Shown: piece by piece, positions 42,057-52,857 of the stretch
How positions within the stretch are numbered: position 1 is the first letter of the stretch
Layout of the letters: each line of letters opens with the position of its first letter
NCBI GenBank assembly: GCA_964006375.1
Contig: OZ023268.1
Span: forward strand, 86,923,358-86,987,357
Direction: 5' to 3'
Source: Tillus elongatus
Taxonomy: Eukaryota; Arthropoda; Insecta; Coleoptera; Cleridae
DNA: 64,000 nt
The notes under the pieces: generated by a model
What the model was told of the DNA's origin: nothing
Database searches by the model: none
What the model saw: only the letters and a program-made list of their open reading frames with translations
Made by a program: the position numbers and the translations under genes

Positions 42057-44500
42057 AGCCATGAGTTTTTTATGGTCGTCCACATTCTTGTTTTTTTGTG
42101 TCTTTTGCAGGGCTCAAGTAGCTGGTGGAATATGTCGAGTAACCGGTTGGTTATTTTGTGTAACCAGGGCATTGTTTTAGTAACTGGTATTGTCTATATA
42201 TGGTTTAATTCTGGAAACGATCTTTTGTGTCAGGCGTAAGACAAGTTGGAGAGTTGCGCTGTTATCTGGTTAGTTAATGGTTGAATGCACAAAGAATTTA
42301 AGAAGAGTATGGCAGTAAGTAAGCAATCAATTTCATATGGGAAGAAGTGGATACGGATAACATATCAAGGCATTCGTGGTTGCGTTCCAAATCGTCGTGG
42401 CAAGCAGACGTAGTAGCGAAATTTCGTATCGTTGTAGCAGCATCTTGGAAGGGGCATAGGGTCCCCCGAGAGTTGGAGTTTTGGGACAGTATTTTGGTAG
42501 TCTTTTGACAGCTAGAAGGCCAAGGAAGTTTTACACAGGACTTTGGTTTAGATAAGTGGTAGTTGATATGTTTTTTTGAGCAGATAAGAACGACATTGAT
42601 AGTCAGAGTTAACCAGTTTCAAGAATTTAATTTGATTTACTATATATTTATCACTGGTTGTTAATACAACCAGAGAGTATTTATTTGACATCATATAGTT
42701 AAATTTATACATACATATTTATATAGTTGCTCTGTCATCTAGCATATAGAAGTACTCAATTCATGTAGAGAAATAAGCTCATAGATTTCGTGCCATATTA
42801 TACAGCGCGTTATCATTATCTCTGAGGGCTAATTGATTTTATTGCTGTTATTTTCTTAATATATGTGAATTAAACGTGCATGCCTGGTATATGCCACTGT
42901 TAAATAGCTTAATAAGATGTTATGCTACGTAGAGAGTACAATATTGATTTGGAATTAATGACCATATGATTTTAAGATAAAATATGTTGTTTTAGAGAAC
43001 TTAATTGTTGATTATAGCTTATTTCATTTACGTTTTCATGCCAATGCCTAATTGTGTGTGCTTGTATGCAAAAATTGACTTGTGTGATCCACGCAATGTG
43101 GATTTTACTTGCCTAATACCAATAATTTATACGGGTAACATGGCCATTGAAGCGTGTGTAGCTTTATCACCAAAAATGACTTTTTTGTACAAACATCGGT
43201 TAATTTTTGCCATTATAATTTCTCAAAATTCAACTCGTTTATTGAAATCGTGTTTCATAATTTTAGAGCAAAGTTGAAATTTTTAGTTATATATTACATA
43301 CTATATTTTTGTTAATAACTTAAGTATCCAAAAATAGTATACAGTTTGATTATGTATACATACGTGTCCACAATTAAGAAAGTATTATAAGTCAAGAGTC
43401 AATTATCAGAAAAGATCCAATATATTAAAAGGAGGAAATTGTCAAAATTATCAGTTGTCAGTGAAAATCCTGGTTTGCGAAAAGCTTTTGTATGGATATT
43501 TTAAATTGGAATCACAAACACAATCGTGGACTTCTTTGTGTGATTCATTGTATAATTAATTTGTCACAGTAAATAATAATAAGCCCTTGTACTAAACTTC
43601 AATGAATGCCATTTTGGATTTTTTAGCGTTATACGAACTGCTGAAAGATCAATGCTATTTGCTGTGAACTGGTATAGGGATTTTCAAGAAGTCAAACATC
43701 TAGTTGACTGTCCTGAGATATTTGTATGCTACCACCGTAAGGCAGGTGTTTTACATGACAAGTTTCTCCAAACGCCTTCTTAACTCGGCTCACTGCGAAA
43801 TGAAAAATTGATTATCGTTTGGGGTATTTATTGTAAAATAAAATATAAACTCTTTTCTGAGTCCTAGTTTTGTCTTCACAACCAATTATTATTCGAATTT
43901 TAATTCTTTCAGTTTCAGTAAGCCTCATGTTGACAGATATAAACACCTTTAAACATTTAAAGTATATCAATATTTATCACTCGACAAACACTTCACTTAA
44001 GTCGAATTGCAATATATCATTCTTGATACCTTATCTACATTAGAAAAGCATAAAGTCAAAGGAAGAAACCAATATTTTATTCCCTGTGACGGCGCTTATC
44101 ATATATAGTTTTGAGTACTTTAAAGACAAACGAAAATAAACACACAAAAAAAACACACAAGATTATCCAATATTCAAAGAAAACTGTCATACCATTTTAC
44201 ATGATCTTTGGCTTATAAGATTCTAACTCAAAAAGCTAACATTAAAGTATTTTGAAGTAACTCAAACTATTCAGACTTTTCAGGCTTATAAAATGGCTAG
44301 GAAAACTACAGAAGGATAATAATTAAAACAAAAACTCAGGTATGATAGCTATATATTGAGTTCCGGTAACAAAAACAGGAATGGCTGGCGCATATTTAAT
44401 TTTGAATGTAACAGCGATGCAGTAGAAACTCGTCGTTCGTTGCCTACTACAATTTCGGCCACTGCTTTCAATCATTTCTTTAGTTGCATAGCTGACGGGA
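42057..44500. other. No recognised gene
   Basis: About 2.4 kb without recognisable repeats or coding segments. Open frames near 43005 are hydrophobic by composition and have no motif. Confidence 0.35.
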
Positions 44501-44559
44501 TTGTCCCTTTCTGATGTATATTTCACAGATTTTTTGAAACGCGTTCCTAAAGCTCAATG

Positions 44560-45545
44560 CTGTTTTGAACTGAGATTGGTTTCTGGAGGACAACTACTTG
44601 GAGCGAGACTTAGTTTGAGTAATTCAAACTGCACAGATGTGTACGATGTTAATAAAAAGTTCTCAACGGATTGTCTTAGTGAGCCATTAACATTATTGCT
44701 GAATGCTTGTTTTCAAAGGGGTATTTTTCCCGAGGTTTTTGAATATTCAAAGTCAGTTCCCTTGTATAACAAAGGAGACGTTAATGAACTGGATAATTAC
44801 AGTTCGTTGTCAATTGTGCCCGTGTTTGCTAAAGTGATGGAGATCATTATCTAGTACAGGATTGCTGATTTCCTTGAGTTAAATTCTTTCCTCATTCCTA
44901 ACCAGTTTGGTTTCCGTGGCAGTCCTTTTACAACTCACGCTGTGCTAAAGGTGGTGGAGGACTTGATGGGTAACCTCGAGAGGCTATGCCGACGACACAA
45001 CTTTTATTACTTCACACAAAAATACTATCTATATGACTGACTCAATTAGAGAGGCGACTTGTTTGGCGGAGCTGTGGTTCACTAGTAACAAACTCAAACT
45101 CAACTCTGCTTAACAGCAGCTTATTGTTTCCTCAAATCGGAACAAAGCATGCAATGAGCCTGTAAAATTGTTAGGTCTGATTTTGGATGGTGACCGGAAC
45201 TGGGTGCCTTACGTTGAGCAATTAAGCAAAAAATTTTCTGCTACTTAATATTTATTGCGTAAATTGAAGCCTCTAGTGAGCCCCTATGTTTTGAAGGCGG
45301 CATACTTTTCGTTGTTTAACTCTAGATTAAGGATGGAATAATGCCTCTTCCTTCGGTGTATATCTACACCACTCTTTTGAGGGTACATGAGACAGCAGGA
45401 AATTATTTTGTGCGGAGTTATATGCACACATATGGCACCCGTAATGCCAGTCTGTTATCGGACCCTGGATATCGTTTAAATATGTCTTCCAGAAATTCTG
45501 TAGAAGTTGATTTATAAAATCGTTTACCAAAAAGGATTAGGCCGT
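44560..45545 (+). pseudogene. Jockey/CR1-type LINE reverse transcriptase relic
   Basis: Frames read LTLLLNACFQRGIFPEVFEY, then DNYSSLSIVPVFAKVMEIII and LIPNQFGFRGSP, the early RT blocks. An internal deletion then jumps from VLKVVEDLMGNL straight to GYADDTTF, the catalytic block, at about 44985. LLGLILDGDRNWVPYVEQLS and YLLRKLKPLVSPYVLKAAYF follow. In-frame stops are present. Endonuclease and 5' parts are missing. Confidence 0.75.
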
Positions 45546-46560
45546 TAATTTTGAAACATTCAAGTATATGATAAAATCATGTATTCTGCAGCACTGTTTT
45601 TGCACCATCGACGAATATACTCACACTGCTATGTCAGTGTTCTGATTATGAATTATGTGTTTTTTATTGTGTTTTGGCTGTTGGTTTATTGTGCTTTATT
45701 ATTTGAATAGATTAATTTTAGGTGTTTTTAAGGTATATTAACGAATCTGCTTTTTTAACATGTACACTGACCATAAACTACTTATGTAACATGATTACTG
45801 TATATCTATCTATCTATCTATCTATATATCTATCTATCTATATATCTATGGCCCATTCATTACCGAACGTCTGTATATAAGAACTACTTAGATTCAGGGT
45901 AGAACTGCGACCAGAATTTGTGGAAACTGGACGTATTGTTTCCTGTTTTGTAGTAACTTTCAAGAGGTTTAAGAAGTATTAACGCCTCAATATGCGTACC
46001 TCCCAAATCGCACTGAAAATTGTCTTTGGGGCCTCAGTGTGTTCAACCCTAGACTGCCTCTGAAAGGCTTCATGCGGCAGTCAGGTCTCTTTTAGCTCTA
46101 GGTTTAACACACCGATCCCTTAGAAACAATTTCTGTCGAGATTAAGGGTTAGGCATGTTGAGGCCCCGAAAGATAATTACAACAACCCAACCTACACTTA
46201 TCCACCTCTCTTAGAAATAGGCAGATTAAGACCATAGACTTACTTGCCTTTAACACTTCCTTAACCTCTTGCAAATAGCTACAAAACAGAAGCCGAGACG
46301 TCGAATTTCAACACATTCTGTAAACGGTTCGACTCGCTTACTCAGTATTTCTCACACTTATGACATGTATATCATTAAAAATGATTGGTTGGTTGCATAG
46401 TGCCCTCGTGCAAAAAAATATAGTATAACCATTGACACAACAAAGTACCTAGTTGCGCACATAAATGGCGACTCTGAAAATACAGCTCGTGGTTCTCCTT
46501 GAGCCTGACCTGACCTGACCTTATGCCAATTACTTTTGATCTAAGTTGATTATTATTTGA
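45546..46560. other. No gene; (TCTA)n and CCTGA runs
   Basis: A TATC/TCTA tetranucleotide run lies at about 45800-45850. At 46502-46520 there are three CCTGA units (TCAGG on the other strand). Nothing coding is supported. Confidence 0.5.
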
Positions 46561-46604
46561 ATATCATACTGACGGTCTCTAATAAGAACGAAACCGGCAT
46601 GTGA

Positions 46605-46608
<4 letters not shown>
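46561..46608 (+). ncRNA. Degenerate hammerhead relative
   Basis: ATATCATA pairs with TGTGAGTAT (one bulge), and the core is CTGACGG (A9 changed). A weakened helix II around CTAATAAG follows, then GAAACCGG as in the retrozyme, with C instead of U at the cleavage triplet. Clearly related in layout to 30297-30359 but probably inactive. Confidence 0.45.

Positions 46609-46681
<73 letters not shown>
46604..46681. repeat. (TA)n microsatellite
   Basis: About 78 bp of TA immediately after the degenerate hammerhead. Confidence 0.95.
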
Positions 46682-46682
<1 letters not shown>

Positions 46683-46684
<2 letters not shown>

Positions 46685-46817
46685 TTTTTTCATTGCTCAG
46701 ATTTCGGCTACTGGATGCGAAATATAGATCATGCACGTTCTTTGCTAAACATAATCTATATTTCGCATCCACTTTGAAGCTTCTTCAGTATCCGAAAGCT
46801 GAACAATGAAAAAAAAC
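46683..46817. repeat. Foldback, two nested inverted repeats
   Basis: The inner arms GGATGCGAAATATAGAT (46713-46729) and its exact complement (46754-46770) surround a 24-nt loop. Outer arms of about 31 bp (TTTTCATTGCTCAGATTTCG and its inverse in 46786-46817) match imperfectly. On the minus strand CTGAAGA ... GAAAT appear in hammerhead order, but I cannot close helix I. Confidence 0.7.
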
Positions 46818-48099
46818 CTGTTTGATGAGACACACAAACAAAAACGTGTGACATGTCATAAGCTTGGAGACACGTTACATCAAAAAGGGACAACATCTCT
46901 AAAAGCCGTAACTACATGGTCAAATTATTATAGCATTCTTAATTAAAAGATCTAAAATGTCGGTTACAGAGACTTGCCGTAATTTTGTTAACATTTTCGG
47001 AAGCTCGACTACTCTAATAAAATTTTAGTAATGAAAATTCGCTAAAATTAGTGTCATTCTTATAGAATAATGCAGTAATCATAAATAATGCTTTTGATCT
47101 AATCAAATTTCTCCACATGAAAAGCAAAAGCTGCTAATTGATCAGATACATCGAGTGTAATTCACACAGAGGCCCATTCAGTGAACAATTATTTTCACTT
47201 AAGTTGTTTTGATTCCAATTTAGATATTTTCCAACTCAATTTCATCAAAATAATATAAACTGATACTTCGAATGTTCATATTTGTCGATGCTGTGTTTAT
47301 TTTTCTTTTGCTAGCCGTTTTATAACGGGTAGAATTAAATTTCATGGAGTTTGTACAACGACAGATACTAAAAAAAGTGATGTTCGAGATAAGTCACACA
47401 AAAAATAATGGGACATGTGTAACTCTCTTTTTTAATCTCTTTCTTTTATTGGATGATTGTAAGCACCGTAAACCGTATTGATGAATCTTTAGCAAAAACA
47501 GTTTATAATTATACGTTGCTATTTTAAATAGGTGAGGATTTTCAAAAGTTAATTGCTCTGTCCATCTAGACTTTATATTTTAAAAACTTAGGGATATTCT
47601 TAGCTCCCCGATGATACCATTAATTGTATTCTGTACTCAATCTTTTTTTTAATTGTGTTTATATAAGTATTTGTGCCTAATACATTTTTTACCAGGTTTG
47701 AGTCTGACTGTGTTATTGGTAGTTAAACACGTCTGGTAGCAAGGATTGTCTTATGATTGGGAATAATCTGATCTAATTACCTTTAACGTAAATTTGAAAA
47801 TGGGTTGGAGTTGTTAGGAAATGGCTACATTTTTGCATACAGGCTCATTCAATTTACAAAAAAATAAATACTTACATCGGACACGATGGTACATATAGAC
47901 TTGTCTTAAGCGGGGCTATTGGGATATATGCAACTTTTAAGACAGCGATTTTGACCCCATCTAGATCTAGAAAAGATTGTAGTGTTAAATCATCTTGTTT
48001 AAAAATCACAGCAGTTTATTGTGAGGGTTAAAAACTACCAAAAAGGGTGAACATAGCAAGTGGGTTAGGGTAGACTATTTTAATAAAACTCTTCCTTTC
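46818..48099. other. No gene; one family M terminal scrap
   Basis: 48045-48092 (AGCAAGTGGGTTAGGGTAGA) is a diverged family M end. Otherwise nothing is recognised. Confidence 0.4.
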
Positions 48100-48286
48100 G
48101 TCACGGGTTTTCTTGATAAAATAATGAAAGCTTGCCCGGCTTTTGGCCCGTCACAATTTAGGAAAAGGGAAAACAGATGTAAAAGAACAGTTTTAGGGTT
48201 AGTGATTTACAAATTATTCGACAGCTAAATTGTGACGGGCCAGAAGCCGGGCAAGCTTTCATTATTTTATCAAGAAAACCCGTGAC
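48100..48286. repeat. 187-bp palindrome, 61-bp arms
   Basis: The left arm 48100-48160 and right arm 48226-48286 are inverted copies with one mismatch (GTCACGGGTTTTCTTGATAA; CCCGGCTTTTGGCCCGTCAC). It sits exactly where the Gypsy relic breaks off. It may be two inverted LTR fragments of that element or a small foldback element. No target duplication was seen. Confidence 0.85.
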
Positions 48287-48702
48287 AATTAATTCCTCCG
48301 AGCAGCCGGATTACAGGAGACGCCACGCTCCCAGTCCGTAGGCCGAGGCATCAGTCTGAAGGACGAAAGGCTTCTCAAAGTCCGGACTGGGGCAGAGACA
48401 AGGCAGTTTTTGATATGATCAAAAGCCTTTTGGCATGTTTCTGTCCACACAAAAGGCACGTGTTTCTGCGTCAGTTTGGGTGGAGTCAAGACTGTTGAAA
48501 AATTGGGGACAAAGCGTCGATATCAGCTTGCCATCCCTACAAAGCGCCTTACCTCGGTTACCTCACGAGGCGGATTCAAGTATAGAATAGCCTCTACCTG
48601 CTCGGCGTCGACGTGGAGCCCTTCGGCGTCCACCACGTATCCGAGGTAGCGTAGAGATGGTCGGCAGAAATGACATTTGTCCTAACTCACTGTCAACCCA
48701 GC
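48287..48702 (-). pseudogene. Ty3/Gypsy-type pol, end of RT and start of RNase H (relic)
   Basis: Minus-strand translation gives RYLGYVVDAEG, REVTEVRRFVGMASWYRRF and PFVWTETCQKAFDHIK. These are the RT thumb/connection motifs of Ty3/Gypsy elements, followed by the LQTDASAYGLG start of RNase H, after which the sequence ends at the palindrome. A stop and frameshifts are present. It is the downstream half of the copy whose upstream half starts at 54462; the LINE separates them. Confidence 0.85.
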
Positions 48703-48716
48703 CTTCCGGAGCCTGT
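48703..48716. repeat. 14-bp target site duplication, left copy
   Basis: CTTCCGGAGCCTGT, identical to 54462-54475, directly next to the GT-repeat 3' end of the LINE. Confidence 0.92.
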
Positions 48717-49104
48717 GTGTGTGTGTGTGACGTCAGATTGCACTGGCTGCGGTATGGTTACCATTCGCACATTTTAAAAGCCTTTTGTTACAACTAGTAT
48801 GTGAATTCAACAGTTCATATGCATTCTGTCATGGTGCATTGAAATTTGTTCCAACATGGAGTTTTGGATATTTTTTATTTTATTTATTTGTATAATAATA
48901 TTAATAATGGTGCTTTTTATGCTAACTTAAGCCTACTTAAGATCTAGATACTACTTAAGGGATTTAGACAGGGACACATATTCTTCATGCCAATGGGGCC
49001 TATCATGGCAACTTTTCTCTTTGACATACAGGAGGGCCACTGACGTCATGGGTACATATAAAGAATAGACACAAATGACACATAAACTTAAAGCCTAGTT
49101 TTTT

Positions 49105-52100
49105 TCATATTTTTAGTTGGAGTTTTTTAATTAACTTATATATAAGCAAATATATGTTTTTATTACTTTCCATTTGTAGAAGTTGTCCCAAATTAAAGGG
49201 TTGCTCAACGTCTTTTAAGTTGTGTATTCTGTTTAGGAATTCATTTCTGTAATCCCATCCAATTGAACACTCTAGTAAAACATGTTGTGCGCTTCCTTCT
49301 TCACCACATTCGCAATACGGGTCATTTTTAAGGTTGAGTTTGTGTAAATGGGTAGGTATCAAGGAGTGGTTAAATCGCAAACGACATATGCTAGTTACTA
49401 ATCCTCTAGGATATCCAGCAAACCATAACTGGCAAGGTAACTTTGGTACAATTCTTTTATAAAATAAACCTTTATCTTTTCTGTGATATTCAGTTTCCCA
49501 CAGCTGTCTTTGTTGTCTAAAAAATAAAGTTTTTATGTCTGTCCATGGACAGGGATATTCTAAAAGGTTTTCACAATTTAAAGCTTCTTTAGCCATTCTG
49601 TCCACAGTTTCGTTATTTGTAATCCCACAATGAGCTTTGATCCATGCAAATCTAACATCGATCTCCATCTCTTCTAACTCTATTAAAATGCGGATAATCT
49701 GAATTATTAAATAATTGTTTTTATAGTTGTAGTAGAAGTACTTTAGTGAATCCGCACAGCTTTTGCTGTCAGTCAAAATTAGAATATTTTTATTTCCAAT
49801 ATTTTTTGTATATTTTAGGGCTTCTATTATAGCTATTGTCTCTGCTGAAAAAATACTCATCTTACAATCTAAACGGTATTTGAAATTTTTATTCAGTTGA
49901 GGATCGTAAACAGCACAGGCAGTTCCCTCGTTTGATTTAGAAGCATCTGTAAACAACTGGTAGGATGTTTTATGAAACTCCTCTATATCACTATTAAACA
50001 TGGCGTTTCTTATTTGTGCCGGGTACTGGGAATAATCTCTCAAAATTGTGACTGTAATATTTGGAAGAACAGATGGAAAAAGCTGATAAACTGGACATAT
50101 GTTAGATCTGTATATGTTCTCACCGGTTTGTTTAAAATCTTCATAACAGGAGACTAAAGCAGGGGATTTCTTTTTGACCCAATACAAATTTGTCAGATCC
50201 AACAAAAACAGCTGGTGGACCTTGTCAATAAGACTACTGTTGTTGGCAAACATTTTTGCTATAAAACGACAACCTAGTATTTGCCTTCTGTAAGCTAACG
50301 GCATTTCGTTACATTCGGCCAGCATGTTATCTATAGGAGTACTTCTAAAGGCCCCTAGACATATTCTGATACACCTATTTTGAATTACATCTAATTTATT
50401 TAGATGTGTACGTGCCGCTTGTTGGTACAACATACTCCCATAATCTAAAATGGACCTTATATATGATCTATACATCAACAGTGCTACCTCCACGTCTGCT
50501 CCCCATGTAGTGTGTGTAGTTGACCTAAGTATATTGATGCCCTTCTCACTACGCTTTGTAAGATATTCTATGTGGTGTCTCCACAACAATTTTCTGTCTA
50601 AAATTATTCCTAAATACTTAACATATGGTTTTATAGGTATTATAGTGCCCGCTATATCTATGTATGTCGGTTCAATACTTCTTTTCCTAGAAAAAATACA
50701 CGATTCTGATTTAGCAATAGAGACTGACAAACCATTGCGGAAACACCACAAAGATAGTTTCTTAAATACAATTTTCACTAGATCTATTGCCTTTTCAATG
50801 TCATTGTTACTAGAGTAAATACATATGTCATCAGCATAATACAGAGTATCTGCACCTGGTATTTTAATATTGTCATCTATATCTAAGGTGTATATTATAT
50901 ACAGAATAGGACTAAGTTTCCCGCCTTGTGGTAATCCTCTATTTACTTTACGGGGGCCAATCAAATTATTGTGTACTTTAAAATAGTTAATTCTATTAGT
51001 GTACAATTTTATGATTTTTCTTGAGAAAGCACAAGGTAATCCTATGGCTAGCATTTTCTTGTATAAAATATTTAAATTTATGTTATCGTAAGCGCTCTCT
51101 ATATCAATAAACAGCGCAACCAAAGACTTGTTATGTGAGAAAGCTAGATTAATATCTGAAACCAGATGTGAAATGTTTCCTATGGTTGAATGTTCTTTCC
51201 TAAAGCCAAATTGTGATTTCGGAATCTTCTCACACTGCTCCAACCATGCCTCTAATCTATTTTTTATGAGATTTTCATAGATTTTCAGGACACATGAAGC
51301 CAAAGATAACGCTCTATAAGACTCTTTTTTTGTGGGATCTTTTCCAGGTTTCAGCATGGAAATAACTATATATATCTTCCAGATTTCTGGAATTTCTTCT
51401 GTTATCCATATGCTGTTATAAAGACGCACCAGCGTCAGTTTTCCTTCTTTAGATAATTCTGATAACATTTTGTAGTGTATGTTATCAATACCTGGAGCAG
51501 TATTTTTATTATTTTTTAAACACTTTTCCAATTCTAACAGAGTGAAATCTTTAAGCAAAATGTGTTCCTCTTCCTCGTCCCTAAATGTTATTTGTTCTTG
51601 AACCCATGGTGGGGCTAACTTGTGAAAAAATTCCTCCATGCATTCGTTTAGCTGAAGGCTTATTCTTGGAGTCTGAAATGTACAAGAAATTTTTTTAATT
51701 TGTTGCCATATATTTGTTATGGAAACATTTCTGTTTAACTGGTTGCAGTAATCTTTCCAGCATTGACTTTTGCTATTTTTTATTGTTCTCTTTGTTATAG
51801 CTACTGCCCGATTGTAATTTGTAAAATTGGCAGCACTAGGATTTCTTTTGTACTCTCTCAAGGCTTGCTTTTGGTCGTATATTGCTATTTTACATTGTTC
51901 ATTCCACCATATTTTTCTGAATTTTTTATTAAATACTTTACTTTTAATGGGGATGGTTTGACTACTAACGTCTAATATAATAGAATATAAATTTTCATAA
52001 CTTATAGTTTCCCCAATCACCACTACTGCTTGATCAAACAAATGTAAAAAACACCCCCATTCAGCATTACTTAAATCCCATTTATATTTGTAGTTTTCTA

Positions 52101-52857
52101 ACAAGAATGAATATGCACTGTTTTCGTTAATAATATTACTAGTTTGAATATTGAAATTGTCACTTGAAATATCTCTATTCAGAATAGTTTTATATGAATA
52201 TGTTATCGCGTAATGATCTGATCCCAATGTTGTCTCGTGTACATACCAGTTGTCAATTCTTGGCCCTATTTCCGGGGAACTCAATGTCAAATCCACTGCT
52301 GATTTATTAGTTGAGTTTGGTTTATTCAGTAAAGTTTCATGCCCCGTATTATGAAAAATTAATCTGCTATTATCGATAGCCTGAAGCAAATTTCTACCTG
52401 CTGTATCACTCCAAGTACTACCAAAGGCAGGACTATGAGCATTGAGGTCCCCGGCTAAAATAAAAGGTGAGTTAAGACTTCTAAGAAATGTTTCCCATCG
52501 ATTACTCGAGATAATATTATTGGGTGGTGAATATACTGAATATATATCTAATTTCGACATTTCAGTACCCAAATACAATCTGGCGCCCACGCACATTAAG
52601 CCCTCAATATGAGGCATGTCTCTTATTTCTAAATGTAGTATTGAATTTTTAACTATAAGTGCTACTCCCCCAAAACCGTCAGCTCTATCTTTTCGCAGTA
52701 AGTTATAACCCGAAAATATAATATTATTTGTTATTTTTAACCACGTTTCGCTCACAATAGCAATGTCTATGCTATGATCATACAAAAATTTTTCTAACTG
52801 TCCTTTATTAGACACTATTGATCTAGCATTCCATTGCAATATATTTAGATTATACAT
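49105..52857 (-). CDS. LINE ORF2: endonuclease-reverse transcriptase-RNase H polyprotein
   Basis: From ATG at 52857 (a GTG nine bases upstream is also in frame) there are 1250 codons without interruption. The apurinic-type endonuclease occupies about residues 1-225, with ILQWNARS, SETWL, GDLNAH (about 136) and SDHYAIT (about 212). The RT spans about 470-760, with ESYRALSLAS, SQFGFRKEHST, FIDIESAYDN, GLPQGG (about 637) and the catalytic YYADD (about 673). RNase H spans about 965-1095, with TDASK (about 969), SAETIAIIEA, LTDSKS and KAHCGITNNETVDRMAK. A C-terminal CxC-x7-H-x4-C motif lies at about 1178-1193. All catalytic residues expected for target-primed reverse transcription are visible. The start codon overlaps the ORF1 stop, implying coupled reinitiation. 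Confidence 0.95.
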   Translation of the reverse strand: MYNLNILQWNARSIVSNKGQLEKFLYDHSIDIAIVSETWLKITNNIIFSGYNLLRKDRADGFGGVALIVKNSILHLEIRDMPHIEGLMCVGARLYLGTEMSKLDIYSVYSPPNNIISSNRWETFLRSLNSPFILAGDLNAHSPAFGSTWSDTAGRNLLQAIDNSRLIFHNTGHETLLNKPNSTNKSAVDLTLSSPEIGPRIDNWYVHETTLGSDHYAITYSYKTILNRDISSDNFNIQTSNIINENSAYSFLLENYKYKWDLSNAEWGCFLHLFDQAVVVIGETISYENLYSIILDVSSQTIPIKSKVFNKKFRKIWWNEQCKIAIYDQKQALREYKRNPSAANFTNYNRAVAITKRTIKNSKSQCWKDYCNQLNRNVSITNIWQQIKKISCTFQTPRISLQLNECMEEFFHKLAPPWVQEQITFRDEEEEHILLKDFTLLELEKCLKNNKNTAPGIDNIHYKMLSELSKEGKLTLVRLYNSIWITEEIPEIWKIYIVISMLKPGKDPTKKESYRALSLASCVLKIYENLIKNRLEAWLEQCEKIPKSQFGFRKEHSTIGNISHLVSDINLAFSHNKSLVALFIDIESAYDNINLNILYKKMLAIGLPCAFSRKIIKLYTNRINYFKVHNNLIGPRKVNRGLPQGGKLSPILYIIYTLDIDDNIKIPGADTLYYADDICIYSSNNDIEKAIDLVKIVFKKLSLWCFRNGLSVSIAKSESCIFSRKRSIEPTYIDIAGTIIPIKPYVKYLGIILDRKLLWRHHIEYLTKRSEKGINILRSTTHTTWGADVEVALLMYRSYIRSILDYGSMLYQQAARTHLNKLDVIQNRCIRICLGAFRSTPIDNMLAECNEMPLAYRRQILGCRFIAKMFANNSSLIDKVHQLFLLDLTNLYWVKKKSPALVSCYEDFKQTGENIYRSNICPVYQLFPSVLPNITVTILRDYSQYPAQIRNAMFNSDIEEFHKTSYQLFTDASKSNEGTACAVYDPQLNKNFKYRLDCKMSIFSAETIAIIEALKYTKNIGNKNILILTDSKSCADSLKYFYYNYKNNYLIIQIIRILIELEEMEIDVRFAWIKAHCGITNNETVDRMAKEALNCENLLEYPCPWTDIKTLFFRQQRQLWETEYHRKDKGLFYKRIVPKLPCQLWFAGYPRGLVTSICRLRFNHSLIPTHLHKLNLKNDPYCECGEEGSAQHVLLECSIGWDYRNEFLNRIHNLKDVEQPFNLGQLLQMESNKNIYLLIYKLIKKLQLKI

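Noticed and set aside
50450..50818. Plus-strand open frames inside the LINE ORF2 region
   Set aside because: Shadows of a long intact minus-strand coding region with clear catalytic motifs.
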